Below, piece after piece: positions 45,192 through 55,200 of a stretch of DNA of 64,000 nt. The position numbers were made by a program, and so were the translations under genes. The DNA is taken from contig CAVWKL010000115.1 of the NCBI GenBank assembly GCA_963755075.1, positions 23,744 to 87,743 on the forward strand, written 5' to 3'. Origin of the DNA: Roseiarcus sp963755075 (GTDB taxonomy: Bacteria > Pseudomonadota > Alphaproteobacteria > Rhizobiales > Beijerinckiaceae). The notes beneath the pieces are model-generated. The model was not told the DNA's origin and did no database searches. It was given only the letters and a program-made list of their open reading frames with translations. Numbering within the stretch: the first letter of the stretch is position 1; each line of letters starts with the position of its first letter.

Positions 45192-45226
45192 GGCCCAACG
45201 CCACCGCGCAACGCCGCAACGCTGGG

Positions 45227-46450
45227 ATGCAGCCGATGTCCAAGATCAAAGTGAGCCATCCGGTCGTCGAACTCGACGGCGACGAAATGACGCGAATCAT
45301 CTGGCGGCTGATCCGCGACAAGCTCATCCATCCCTATCTCGACATCGAATTGCAGTATTTCGACCTCGGCCTCGAGCATCGCGACGCCACCAACGATCGG
45401 GTCACCATCGACGCGGCCGAGGCGATCAAGGCGTGCGGCGTCGGCGTCAAATGCGCGACGATCACGCCCGACGAAGCGCGCGTGGAGGAGTTCCATCTCA
45501 AGGAGATGTGGAAGAGCCCGAACGGCACGATCCGCAACATTTTAGGGGGCGTCATTTTCCGCGAGCCGATCATCTGCAAGAACGTGCCGCGGTTGGTGCC
45601 CGGCTGGACCCGGCCGATCGTCGTCGGCCGCCACGCCTTCGGCGACCAGTACAAGGCCACCGACTTCCGCGTCCCGGGCAAGGGCCGCCTGACGATGCGC
45701 TTTGAAGGCGAGGACGGCGCGGTCATCGAGAAGGAGGTGTTCAAGTTCCCCGACGCTGGCGTCGCCATGGGCATGTACAATCTCGACGCCTCGATCCGCG
45801 ACTTCGCGCGCGCCTCGCTCAACTACGGCCTCAACCGCAAATATCCGGTCTATCTCTCGACCAAGAACACCATCCTCAAGGCCTATGACGGGCGCTTCAA
45901 GGACCTGTTCCAGGACATCTACGAAGCGGAGTTCAAGACCGAATTCGCCGCCGCCGGCATCACTTACGAACACCGCCTGATCGACGACATGGTCGCCTCG
46001 GCGCTCAAGTGGTCGGGCGGATACGTTTGGGCGTGCAAGAACTACGACGGCGACGTGCAGTCCGACACCGTCGCGCAAGGCTACGGCTCGCTCGGCCTGA
46101 TGACCAGCGTGCTGATGTCTCCCGACGGGCGCACGGTCGAGGCGGAAGCCGCGCACGGCACGGTGACGCGCCACTATCGCGAACATCAGAAGGGCCGGCA
46201 AACCTCGACCAACTCGATCGCCTCGATCTTCGCCTGGACGCGCGGCCTTTCCCATCGCGCCAAGCTCGACGACAACGCCGCGCTGGGGCGTTTCGCCGAG
46301 ACGTTGGAGCGCGTCTGCGTCGACACTGTCGAGGCGGGCTTCATGACCAAGGACCTGGCGCTGCTCATCGGCCCCGAGCAGAAATGGCTGTCGACGGAAG
46401 GCTTCCTCGACAAGATCGACGAGAATCTGAAGGCGGCGATGGCGAAATAG
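45227..46450 (+). CDS. icd: NADP-dependent isocitrate dehydrogenase
   Basis: 407 residues from ATG 45227 (a second ATG at 45236 is possible), the length of the eukaryote-like homodimeric type. Conserved parts are 'VVELDGDEMTRIIW', 'EMWKSPNGTIRNILGG' (substrate phosphate/serine loop), 'DQYKATDFRVPGKG', 'LIDDMVASALKWSGGY' (metal-binding Asp region) and 'AEAAHGTVTRHYREHQKG' (NADP site). It makes 2-oxoglutarate and NADPH in the TCA cycle. A hairpin follows its stop. Confidence 0.97.
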   Translation: MQPMSKIKVSHPVVELDGDEMTRIIWRLIRDKLIHPYLDIELQYFDLGLEHRDATNDRVTIDAAEAIKACGVGVKCATITPDEARVEEFHLKEMWKSPNGTIRNILGGVIFREPIICKNVPRLVPGWTRPIVVGRHAFGDQYKATDFRVPGKGRLTMRFEGEDGAVIEKEVFKFPDAGVAMGMYNLDASIRDFARASLNYGLNRKYPVYLSTKNTILKAYDGRFKDLFQDIYEAEFKTEFAAAGITYEHRLIDDMVASALKWSGGYVWACKNYDGDVQSDTVAQGYGSLGLMTSVLMSPDGRTVEAEAAHGTVTRHYREHQKGRQTSTNSIASIFAWTRGLSHRAKLDDNAALGRFAETLERVCVDTVEAGFMTKDLALLIGPEQKWLSTEGFLDKIDENLKAAMAK

Positions 46451-46480
46451 CGCCCCTTCCCCCGCAAGGGCGAAGGGGCG
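46451..46480 (+). terminator. Hairpin after icd
   Basis: The stem CGCCCCTTC/GAAGGGGCG (46451-46459 with 46472-46480), with an inner CCC/GGG pairing, starts right after the icd stop. There is no clear T-tract, so it may be a weak or Rho-assisted terminator or a 3' stabiliser. Confidence 0.5.
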
Positions 46481-46516
46481 CGATCCCCCTGTCAAATTCG
46501 CTTCCGCCGCCTTACG

Positions 46517-47992
46517 TTGGGTCCTCCTCAGCCCACCCCGGTCCCCCCTTTGTCCCTCATCGCCGATCTGGCCTTCGAAGCGAGCGTCGTGGCGCGGTCG
46601 CTCGCCGACTATCTCTCCGGCGGAGGCCTGAGGCTCGGCGTCACCGGGTTGTCGAAAGCGGGCAAGACCGTTTTCATCACCGCGCTTGTCGACAACCTGA
46701 TCGCCGGCGCCCGGCTGCCGGTGCTGCGCGCCTCCGCCGAAGGGCGCATTGCGCGCGCCCATCTCGAGCCGCAGCCGGACGACGCAGTGCCGCGCTTTCC
46801 CTACGAGGAACACCTGGCGGCGCTGAGCGGGACGGATCGGCGTTGGCCGCAATCGACCCGGCGCATTTCGCAGTTGCGGCTGACCATCGAGTTCGAGCGC
46901 GCCGCCGCCTGGGGCGCGAAAGGCTCGCATCTGACGCTCGACATCGTCGATTATCCCGGCGAATGGCTGCTCGACCTGCCGCTCTTGGACAAATCCTACG
47001 CCCAATGGTCGCGCGAGACGATCGAAGCGAGCGAGGCGCGCGGGCGGGCGCCGCTGGCGGCGCCCTGGCGCGCCTTTCTTGCCGGTCTCGACCCCGCCGC
47101 CGGGGGTGAAGAGGACGCCGCGCGCACCGCGGCGGAACTCTTCACCGCGTATTTGCGCAAGGCGCGCGACGACGTCTACGCGCTCTCGACCTTGCCGCCT
47201 GGGCGCTTCCTCATGCCCGGCGACCTCGAAGGATCGCCCGCCCTGACCTTTGCGCCGTTGCCGCTGGACGAGGATTCGGAGATCGCGCCGCGCTCGTTGG
47301 CGGCGATGATGGAGCGTCGCTACGAGGCCTACAAAGCCTACGTGGCGCGGCCGTTCTTCCGCGACCATTTTGCCCGCCTCGACCGGCAGATCGTGCTCGT
47401 CGACGCGCTGAGGGCGCTCAATTCCGGCCCGGCGGCGCTGAGCGATCTGGAAAACGCGCTGACCGGCGTGATGCAGGCGTTTCGCGCCGGACGCTCATCG
47501 CGCCTGGCGGCGATTTTCCGCCCGCACATCGACCGCATTCTTTTCGCCGCCACCAAGGCCGATCATCTGCATCACACGAGCCACGACCGCCTCGAGGCGA
47601 TCCTGCGCGCGCTGACCGCCAAGGCGATCGCCCGCGCCGAAGGGGTCGGGGCGGAGATCGACGTGATCGCGCTCAGCGCAGTGCGCGCCACCCGGGAAGC
47701 CGAGATGCGCCACGCCGGCGAAACCCTTCAGGCGATCATCGGCGTGCCCGAGGCGGGCGAGCGGCTCGGGGGACAGATGTTCGACGGCGCCGCCGAAGCG
47801 GCGATCTATCCCGGCGACCTGCCCGAAGACCCCAAGGCGGCGTTCGCCGGCGACGGGCTCGCCTTGTCGGAAGCCGACAACGACTGGCGGTTCGTGCGCT
47901 TTCGCCCGCCGGCGACGGCGCGCGGCGCGACGCCGCCGCACATTCGCCTCGACCGCGCGCTGCAATTCCTCATCGGGGACAAACTGGCATGA
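46517..47992 (+). CDS. ycjX: YcjX-family P-loop GTPase-like protein (DUF463)
   Basis: 491 residues. The start is uncertain: 46517 (TTG), or the TTG near 46553 that starts directly before 'SLIADLAFEAS'. The P-loop 'GVTGLSKAGKT' is near residues 41-51, followed by 'LTLDIVDYPGEWLLDLPLL', which is the family's D-x-x-G-like switch. The C-terminal part contains 'FAATKADHLHHTSHDRLEAI' (N/TKxD-like base recognition). YcjX/YcjF are typical stress-associated neighbours. It ends in an ATGA overlap with ycjF. Confidence 0.87.
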   Translation: MGPPQPTPVPPLSLIADLAFEASVVARSLADYLSGGGLRLGVTGLSKAGKTVFITALVDNLIAGARLPVLRASAEGRIARAHLEPQPDDAVPRFPYEEHLAALSGTDRRWPQSTRRISQLRLTIEFERAAAWGAKGSHLTLDIVDYPGEWLLDLPLLDKSYAQWSRETIEASEARGRAPLAAPWRAFLAGLDPAAGGEEDAARTAAELFTAYLRKARDDVYALSTLPPGRFLMPGDLEGSPALTFAPLPLDEDSEIAPRSLAAMMERRYEAYKAYVARPFFRDHFARLDRQIVLVDALRALNSGPAALSDLENALTGVMQAFRAGRSSRLAAIFRPHIDRILFAATKADHLHHTSHDRLEAILRALTAKAIARAEGVGAEIDVIALSAVRATREAEMRHAGETLQAIIGVPEAGERLGGQMFDGAAEAAIYPGDLPEDPKAAFAGDGLALSEADNDWRFVRFRPPATARGATPPHIRLDRALQFLIGDKLA

Positions 47993-49041
47993 ACGACCAT
48001 CGCGCCCGCCCGCGCGCCTTCCGCCTCGACGACGAGCGCATCGCCGTCGACGACGCGCCCGCGCCTTTGGCGCCGACCGCCGCCATACGCTCGCAAGGCG
48101 GGCCCATTCCCGAGCCAAGCGCGGCTGAGCCGATCGACGAGGCCGAGCGCGCGACCGAAGCGGCGCAGCGCGGGGGCATGCTGGCCCGCTGGCGCCCGAG
48201 GCTGTCGAGCCTCGTCTGGGCGGGCCTTGGCGGGCTTGTCTCGCTCGGCCTCGGCCTGTGGATGAGCGAGCTGATCGAGAGCCTGTTCGCCAGGGCGGCC
48301 TCGCTCGGGGCGGTCGGCGCCGTCTTCGCTGCGCTGTTCCTCGTCGGCATCGTCGGTCTCGCCATTCGCGAAATCGCCGCGCTCGCCCGCCAGAGCCGCA
48401 TCGCCGAGCTGCACGCGGCGCTGGCGCGCGCCCGAGCGGGCGACGATCGCGGCGCGGCGCGCGCGCTGGTGATGCGGCTCGCCGCGCTCTATGAAGGGCG
48501 CGCCGAGACCGCGCGCGCAAGAGCCGAGGTGGCGGAGGCCCGCGCCGCCATCGTCGACGGGCGCGACCTCATCGACATCGCCGAGCGCACGCTGCTGCGC
48601 CCGCTCGACATGAAGGCGCAAGCCGAAATCGCCGCGGCGGCGCGACGCGTCTCGGTCGTCACGGCGATCAGCCCGCGCGCCCTTCTCGACGTCGTCTTCG
48701 TCGTCGCGCAGATCATCCGGCTGGTGCGCCGCATCGCCGAAATCTATGGCGGCCGGCCGGGCTTCCTCGGCTTCGTCAAGCTCGCGCGCTCGATCGGCGC
48801 GCACATCGCCATCACCGGCGGCATGGCGGTCGGCGACAGTCTGGTGCAGCAGCTCGTCGGTCACGGCATCGCTTCGCGCATCTCGGCCCGCATGGGCGAG
48901 GGCGTGCTCAATGGCCTGCTCACCGCGCGGGTTGGAATTTCCGCGCTGGCGGTCTGCCGCCCGGCCCCCTTCGCCATCGACAAGCCGCCGGGCGTGGCCG
49001 ACGTCGCGCCCTTCCTATTTGGCGCCGGCAAGGATCGCTGA
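47989..49041 (+). CDS. ycjF: YcjF/DUF697-family membrane protein
   Basis: 350 residues. A cytoplasmic N-terminal tail (about 1-70, low complexity) is followed by two strong membrane segments (about 75-95 'LVWAGLGGLVSLGLGLWM' and 102-122 'GAVGAVFAALFLVGIVGLAI'). A cytoplasmic helical domain (DUF697) contains 'RVSVVTAISPRALLDVVFVV' and 'FVKLARSIGAHIAITGGMAV'. It is translationally coupled to ycjX. It overlaps the convergent msrQ gene by 27 bases. Function unknown beyond the ycjXF pairing. Confidence 0.87.
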   Translation: MNDHRARPRAFRLDDERIAVDDAPAPLAPTAAIRSQGGPIPEPSAAEPIDEAERATEAAQRGGMLARWRPRLSSLVWAGLGGLVSLGLGLWMSELIESLFARAASLGAVGAVFAALFLVGIVGLAIREIAALARQSRIAELHAALARARAGDDRGAARALVMRLAALYEGRAETARARAEVAEARAAIVDGRDLIDIAERTLLRPLDMKAQAEIAAAARRVSVVTAISPRALLDVVFVVAQIIRLVRRIAEIYGGRPGFLGFVKLARSIGAHIAITGGMAVGDSLVQQLVGHGIASRISARMGEGVLNGLLTARVGISALAVCRPAPFAIDKPPGVADVAPFLFGAGKDR

Positions 49042-49872
49042 CGTCTTCGCCATGCGCCAATTGCGCGCGACATAGACGACGATGAAAGCAAGGCCGGCGA
49101 GCGCGACCCACTGGCTCGGCCGGGGCGACATGTCGGGATCGATATTGGCGCTGAGCACCTCCCAGAAGTCGATATGGCGCACGAGCGCATACCAGGTCGC
49201 CTCGACAAGGGCGGTCGCCGGCGGCGCGAGGAGCGCCGAGCCGACGACGACGCCCCAGGCGGGCCAGCCGCGCTTCTGCAACAGACGCGTCAGCATGAGG
49301 ATGAAATACAATCCCATCATCAGCACGGGCTCGGAAACATCGGCCTTCGACTGCAGATAGAAATGGAAGATCGCCAGCCCCGCGATGGCGTAGACGAGCT
49401 TGTGCAGGCGGTTCCAGCGCGCCGCGCCCACGCGCTTGATCATCGCGTCGGTGGAGGTGGCGCTCAGCGCGGCGAGCCCCAACCAGGCGGCGAAGCCGAC
49501 GGTGAGATAGAAGCGCAAGACGATTTCCGCCGCGACGTGGGCAAGATTGAACTTCTGATCGACGACATAGAGGCTGAGATGCGCGAAGGCGTAGGCGAAG
49601 GCGGCGACGCCGACCATGCGGCGGACCGCGATCAGCTTCGGCCATTGCGCGAAGCGGCGCAGCGGCGTCACCGCAAGCGAAAGGAGGATGAACCGCACCG
49701 CCCAATCGCCGGTGCGATGGATCATCTCGGTGACCGGCTTGGGATCGAGCATGCCTGTCACGGCCTGGAAGACGATCCAGCCCGCGGGCGCGAACAAGAG
49801 GACGAACACGGCGAGCTTCAGCGCGGAGAAGCGCCCGTTGCGCTCGTTCCAGGGAGCTTTCAACCGGAGCAT
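49015..49872 (-). CDS. msrQ: MsrQ, heme-binding membrane subunit of the MsrPQ methionine-sulfoxide reductase
   Basis: 285 residues with about six membrane helices. 'TLYVTVG'-like segments are replaced here by 'FAYAFAHLSLYVVDQK' and 'LHKLVYAIAGLAIFHFYLQ', whose histidines are heme-ligand candidates of the ferric-reductase-like domain. 'NRLHKLVY' is the family motif. MsrQ passes electrons to periplasmic MsrP for repair of oxidised methionine. No msrP is adjacent, so it may sit elsewhere or be absent. Upstream on the same strand are the ferredoxin-NADP reductase and ferredoxin genes. Confidence 0.85.
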   Translation of the reverse strand: MLRLKAPWNERNGRFSALKLAVFVLLFAPAGWIVFQAVTGMLDPKPVTEMIHRTGDWAVRFILLSLAVTPLRRFAQWPKLIAVRRMVGVAAFAYAFAHLSLYVVDQKFNLAHVAAEIVLRFYLTVGFAAWLGLAALSATSTDAMIKRVGAARWNRLHKLVYAIAGLAIFHFYLQSKADVSEPVLMMGLYFILMLTRLLQKRGWPAWGVVVGSALLAPPATALVEATWYALVRHIDFWEVLSANIDPDMSPRPSQWVALAGLAFIVVYVARNWRMAKTSAILAGAK

Positions 49873-49991
49873 GGCGACGACCCTATCCTTCGACGGCGGC
49901 TTTGCAAGCCGTCGCCGACCGATACGCGCCGGCGAAGCCGTTTGTTTCAAGCCGCGAACGGAAAATCGACCGCCCGGTGGCGATCGCCCGC

Positions 49992-51029
49992 TCAGCTCAC
50001 TCCCAGCTTGCGCTGCAAATTCGTCGACGAGGTCGTGTACTGGAACAAGAGCTTCTTGTCGGGATAGACGTAGCGGTGCGCCTTCTGCGCGGCGAGCGCG
50101 ACCTCGTGGAAGCCCGAGAGGATCAGCTTCAGTTTGCCGGGGTAGGTGATGATGTCGCCGACCGCGAAGATTCCGGGGACGCTGGTTTCGAATTTCTCGG
50201 TGTCGGTCGGGATGAGGTTCTCGTGCAGGTTGAGGCCCCAGTCGGCGATCGGTCCGAGCTTCATCGTCAGGCCGTAGAACGCCAGCAGATCGTCGCATTC
50301 GACGTCGAAGGTCGCCGAATCGGCGCCGCGCAGCGTCACCGCGCTCAATTGGCCGTCGGCGCCCTTGAGGCCGGCGAGCTGGGCGATCACCAAGTCCATT
50401 TTGTTTTCCGCCACCAGAGCGCGCATCGCGTTGACCGAATGCGGCGCGGCGCGGAATTCGTCGCGGCGATGGACCAGCGTGACCCGGCTGGCGACCGGAT
50501 GGAGGTTGAGGAGCCAGTCGAGCGCCGAATCGCCGCCGCCCGCGATCATCACGCGCCGGCCGCGGAAATGGTCCATCTTTCGCACGGAATAGAAGACGCT
50601 CTTGCCCTCGTAGGCCTCGACGCCCGGCGTCGGCGGACGCTTGGGCTGGAACGACCCGCCGCCGGCCGCGATCACCACCACCTTGGCTTCGAGAATCGTG
50701 CCGGCGTCCGTTGCGATGCGGAACAAAGGATGCTGCGGCGAGCCCAGCACCTCGAGCCGCTCGACCATTTCGCCCAAGTGGAACGTCGGCTGGAACGGAT
50801 GGATCTGCTTGCTGAGGGCCTCGACCAGCCCCTGGCCGGTGATCACGGGATAGCCGGGAATGTCGTAGATCGGCTTTTCCGGATAGAGTTCGGCGCATTG
50901 GCCGCCGATCTTGGGCAGAATGTCGACGAGATGGGCCTTGATGTCGAGCAGGCCCAATTCGAACACGGCGAACAGGCCGACCGGCCCGGCGCCGACAATG
51001 ATCGCGTCGGTTTGGATGACGTCGCTCAT
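49992..51029 (-). CDS. Ferredoxin/flavodoxin-NADP reductase, thioredoxin-reductase-like type
   Basis: 345 residues. The FAD-binding 'AIIVGAGPVGLFAVFELG' (GxGxxG) and NADP-binding 'VMIAGGGDSALDWLLNL' motifs are present, with 'VPGIFAVGDIITYPGK' near the C terminus. No redox-active CxxC is seen between the two domains, which separates this group (TrxR-like FNR) from thioredoxin reductases. It starts at ATG 51029, five bases after the ferredoxin stop, so it is probably the reductase for that ferredoxin. Confidence 0.9.
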   Translation of the reverse strand: MSDVIQTDAIIVGAGPVGLFAVFELGLLDIKAHLVDILPKIGGQCAELYPEKPIYDIPGYPVITGQGLVEALSKQIHPFQPTFHLGEMVERLEVLGSPQHPLFRIATDAGTILEAKVVVIAAGGGSFQPKRPPTPGVEAYEGKSVFYSVRKMDHFRGRRVMIAGGGDSALDWLLNLHPVASRVTLVHRRDEFRAAPHSVNAMRALVAENKMDLVIAQLAGLKGADGQLSAVTLRGADSATFDVECDDLLAFYGLTMKLGPIADWGLNLHENLIPTDTEKFETSVPGIFAVGDIITYPGKLKLILSGFHEVALAAQKAHRYVYPDKKLLFQYTTSSTNLQRKLGVS

Positions 51030-51034
51030 CGCGC

Positions 51035-51355
51035 TCACCCTTGCCGGGCCGGGGTGGTCACGACGAGGCCGTCGAGCGCCTGGGCGACCTTGATCTGGCA
51101 TGAAAGGCGAGAATTCGGCCGCACGTCGGCGGCGAAATCGAGCATGTCCTCTTCCATCTGCGACGGCTTGCCGACGACTTCGGTCCACTCCGGCGCGACG
51201 TAGACATGGCAGGTCGCGCAGGCGCAGGCGCCGCCGCATTCGGCTTCGATGCCGGGAACGCCATTGCGCAGCGCCGTCTCCATCACCGTCGAGCCCACCT
51301 GGGCCTCGACCGTGCGCGACGCGCCGGATACGTCAATGAATGTCACTTTTGTCAT
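51035..51355 (-). CDS. Adrenodoxin-type [2Fe-2S] ferredoxin
   Basis: 106 residues. The cluster ligands are C40, C46, C49 and C86, in C-x5-C-x2-C (ECGGACACATCH) and 'RLSCQIKV'. It belongs to the ISC/P450-type 2Fe-2S ferredoxins. The start at ATG 51355 gives the standard length. Five bases downstream is the FNR gene, its probable electron donor. The acceptor could be an iron-sulfur assembly or oxygenase enzyme. Confidence 0.93.
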   Translation of the reverse strand: MTKVTFIDVSGASRTVEAQVGSTVMETALRNGVPGIEAECGGACACATCHVYVAPEWTEVVGKPSQMEEDMLDFAADVRPNSRLSCQIKVAQALDGLVVTTPARQG

Positions 51356-51529
51356 CGGGACAGCGTCTTCCTTGTCTCTGTCGAACTCTGGGAGGCCGGG
51401 GGCCAACGCGGGCGCGGCCGCCGCAACGCGGTCTCCGCGCGGGCCTACATAAAGCGCGACGCCGGACAACGGAAGCGCGTTTTCACGTTTGAGCCGATCG
51501 AGAATCGGCCAATCGGCGGCGATCGGCGC

Positions 51530-51943
51530 TCAGCCGCGGAACCCCGCGATCGCGGCGCGGGCGCCGGCGATCGCCCCGGCGAGCGCCGCAAGAGCCCCGT
51601 CGATCTCGGGTTTTTCCGCATTTCCGCCTTCGAAAGAGGCTTCCACCGCCTCGGCGGCGCGCGCGACCCCCCAGGCGCCGACGGCGAGCGCCGATCCGCG
51701 CAGCATGTGGGCGGCCTCGGCGCCTCGGCGCCCCGGCGCGCCTTCGGCCGACAATTGCGCCAGCAGGCTCGCCGATTGGCGGTCGAAGAGGCGGAGCAGC
51801 TCCTCCTCCAGGGCGGAATCGTTGTCGGTCTGGCGGGCCAAATGGACGAGATCGATGGCCGGTTCGCCGGCGGCGGGGGCGTTGAAGTCGGGAAAAACCA
51901 GTCGGGCCGAAGGTTCGCTCTGTGGCGCGTCGGGTGCAGACAT
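51530..51943 (-). CDS. Hpt-domain phosphotransfer protein
   Basis: 137 residues. A helical bundle with the phosphorylation motif 'EAAHMLRGSALAVGAW': H79 is in the expected 'AHxLKGSA' position. The N-terminal 25 residues are disordered. Hpt proteins relay phosphate between response regulators. It stands divergently from the GPR-like gene, with 288 bases between. No kinase or regulator gene is adjacent. Confidence 0.82.
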   Translation of the reverse strand: MSAPDAPQSEPSARLVFPDFNAPAAGEPAIDLVHLARQTDNDSALEEELLRLFDRQSASLLAQLSAEGAPGRRGAEAAHMLRGSALAVGAWGVARAAEAVEASFEGGNAEKPEIDGALAALAGAIAGARAAIAGFRG

Positions 51944-52124
51944 GGCCGCCTCCAAATAGAGGGAAGTCCCTGAGTTTTCCACCGAATTCGACAGGGATCG
52001 TTCTTCCCGCCCATTATCGCCAGCAAGCTTGCTCGAATATGGTGACCCAAGCGTTAACGACGTTTGGAAGATGCGATTCCCCAGATGTTTCAATCTCGCG
52101 TCGCGACCTGTAGACTGACGTTGG

Positions 52125-52138
52125 TTAACGTACCTTAA
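52125..52138 (+). promoter_or_regulatory. Paired TTAA motifs upstream of the GPR-like gene
   Basis: TTAA-N6-TTAA (52125-52138), with another TTAAC at about 52054, lies about 95 bases before the GPR-like start. This resembles a CtrA box (TTAA-N7-TTAA) but the spacing is one base short. In a sequence with apparent single-base errors the spacing may not be exact, though the errors seen are insertions, not deletions. Confidence 0.3.
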
Positions 52139-52231
52139 CGCCGCGACGCGAGGCCAGATGCGGGCGGCGTGCGAAAGGGCGCTTCGCGACGAGCGGCAGC
52201 TTGTCGCGACGGATCGAATGAGGCGGATGAA

Positions 52232-55200
52232 ATGGCGCAGAAGCAATCGGCCCAGGACGCGGTTTCCGCGGCGATGTCGGCCATCGAGGACGCGTTGAAC
52301 TTGTCCTCCGACGAAAGTCGCGTCGAGGGAGCCGCGCCAGCGGTTTCCGCCGCCGACCCCGCCCTCGCCCTGGCCAAGGCCCTGCCCGCCGTCCCCCCGC
52401 CGCTCAAGACGCCTGCGGCGAAAGAACCGAGCGAAGCCCCGCCGATTCCGCGTCGTCCGCCGCCGCTGCCCGAAGACGCCAAACCAACCCTGAGCGCCGG
52501 CGCCCCTCCGGCCAACGACGACCGACCCGCGATCGGTCCGATCGTCCAGTCCCTCCAGTTGCCCCCTCGAAGCCGGTGGCCGTACGTCGTCGCCGGCCTC
52601 GTCGCTGCGATTTGGTTGGCGCTTTGCGTGTGGTACGCCGCATTGCACTTTCCCCCGACGGAGTTCGATTTCGCCTCGCTTCGCGCTTATGCTCTCCAGC
52701 CGGAAACGCTCCTGATCGCGCTGGCGGCGCTCGGACCGACGATCGTCTTTTTCGGTTTTGCCGCGCTCTTTGGCGCGCTGGCGCGCCGCTCACAAGAATT
52801 GCGCGCCGCAACCGGCGCGATCGCTCAGGCCACGCTGCGATTGGCGGAGCCGGAGACGATGGCGGGCGAGCAGGTCGCCACGCTGTCGCAGGCGATCCGC
52901 CGCGAAATCGCCTTGATGGGCGACGGCGTCGAGCGGGCGCTGTCGCGCGCCGCCGAGTTGGAGACGCTCGTGCGCTCGGAGGTCTCGACGCTCGAGCGCG
53001 CCTATGCCGACAATGAGCGCCGCATGCGCTCGCTGATCGCCGAGATGGCCGACCAGCGCGAGGCGATCGTCGCCAACGGCGGCCAGGTGCGCGCCGCCGT
53101 GGACGACGCGCACCGGGGCATCGCCGCCGATCTCGAAAGCATCGCCGAGAGCTTCGGCGAACGCATATCCAATGTCGGCGCGCGCGTCGCGACATCGCTC
53201 GGCGCCTCCTCGGAGGAGATCGCCATCGCCATGGACCGCGCCGGCTCTGCGACCGTCGACCGGATCGCGGCGCAGGGCGCGCAACTCCGGGAATCCCTCA
53301 CCGCCCTCAGCGTCGACGTCGTGACGCAGCTCGCCGACGCGAGCAGCCGAAGCGCGGACGAGATTGTCGCGCGCATGGCCGACGCGGATCAAAGAATCCA
53401 GGCGGCCGGCGAGACCCTCGTCGCCGATTTCAGCGCGCGCAACGAGGACTTCATCAACCGCATCGGCGCCACCAGCGCCACCGCCGTCGAAGCCTTGATT
53501 TCGAACGGCGAGGCGGTCTCCTCGCAACTGGCGGCGTCGACCGAGGCCGCCGCGAACGCATTGGCGGCGCAGAACGGCGGGATCATCGACCGCATCGAGG
53601 CGAGCAGCGCTCAGGCGGTCGAGGCGATCCAGCTCCATGGCGACGCGGTGGCGACGCGTCTGACCGCGGCGAGCGACGTCTTGGCGAGAGAGTTCGGCGA
53701 ACGAAGCGATGACCTCGTCGAGCGTTTCGAGGCCAGCCGTCGCCAGCTTTCCGAGACCGTATTCGGCCACGGCGACGAACTCGCCGCGCGGCTCAGCGTG
53801 GCGTCCGAGCGGCTGCACGAAACGGTCGTTGTGCGCGGGCAGGCGCTCGAGGAGACGCTCGCCGGCGCAAGCGAGCGGCTGGCCGGCGCCCTCAGCGCGA
53901 CGACGGAGGACGCGCGCGCCCTCCTGGACGCGGCAGGCGCCACATGGTCGGAGCATTTCGAGGCGCGCCACGCGCAATTGCGCAGTTACATCGACGAGTC
54001 CGCGGGCGCTTTGAGCGGCCAAATCGAGGAGTCCGTGCAGCGCGCGGTCGAGGCGATCGCCAACCAGGGCGCAACAATTCAGGAACGCTTTCAAGAAGCC
54101 TCGCAATCGTCTCTGGCGCAATGGAGCGAGCAGGTCGCGCAGACCGGCGACAAATTCACCGCGGCCGCGGGCGAGGCGGTCGCCGCGATCGCCGTCAGCG
54201 GCGACAGCGTGCACGAGACGCTCGCCTCGACAATTGCAACCTTCGAGGAAACGCTTGGCGGGCGCGGCGCCGCGCTGGTCGCCGCGTTGAGCGCCGAAAC
54301 TCGTCAGTTGGACGAGCAGTTGAATTCGCTCGCGGGATTGGTGGGGCAAGGCGGCGACAGCGTCGTCGAGCGGATCGGCGCGCACGCGACGCGCCTCGGC
54401 GAGAATTTCGGCGCTCACGTCGAGGCCGTCGACGCCATCATGTCCAATCGTCAGGCCGAACTCGACGACCGTCTGACGGACCACCGCGCGCGCTTCGAGG
54501 AAGCCTCGAACGCGCGTCTGACGGAATTCGAAAACGCGGCGGTCGCGCATCAGACCCTCGTCGAGCTGGCGCTGACGACGAGCGGCAACGCCGTCGGCGA
54601 TGCAGTGCGGGACGGATTGGCGACATTCGAAACGAATTTCACCGAGCGCGGCCGCGAGATCACCGCGTCGCTGGAGGACATGCTGGAGCGGATCGAACAG
54701 CGGATTGGCGGCGCGCGGCAAGGCGTTGAACGAGACCCTCGCCAAGAGCACGCTCGAAGCGGCCAAGACGTTGAGCGAAGGCGAGCGCGAAATCACGCGA
54801 GGGATTGGCGCCAAGTCCGCCGAAGTCGAAGAGACGCTGCGGGTTCGCGCGGAAGCCTTGACGCAGACGCTGTCGAAACTTTCGACGCAGATCACGGCGA
54901 CGCTCGCCGGCAAGCTCGACGAGATGACCGCCGCGCTCGGCGGCAGCGTCGACCGCTTCCGCAACCAGGTCGTCACGCCGCTGCAGACCCTTTCGAACCA
55001 GTTCGACGCCGCCGTCGACATCCAGGGCGCCGCCATTCATCAGTCGATCGTCAACGGCGCCGACGAGTTCGCCGCCAAAGTGACCGCTCAACGGGACGCG
55101 GTCGCCTCGAAGCTGGAAGGCGCAATCGAGTCCGTGGACGCAGTCATGGCGGGGCGCGGCCAAGAGATCGCCGGCAGTCTCGCGGCGCGGATCGAGGCCC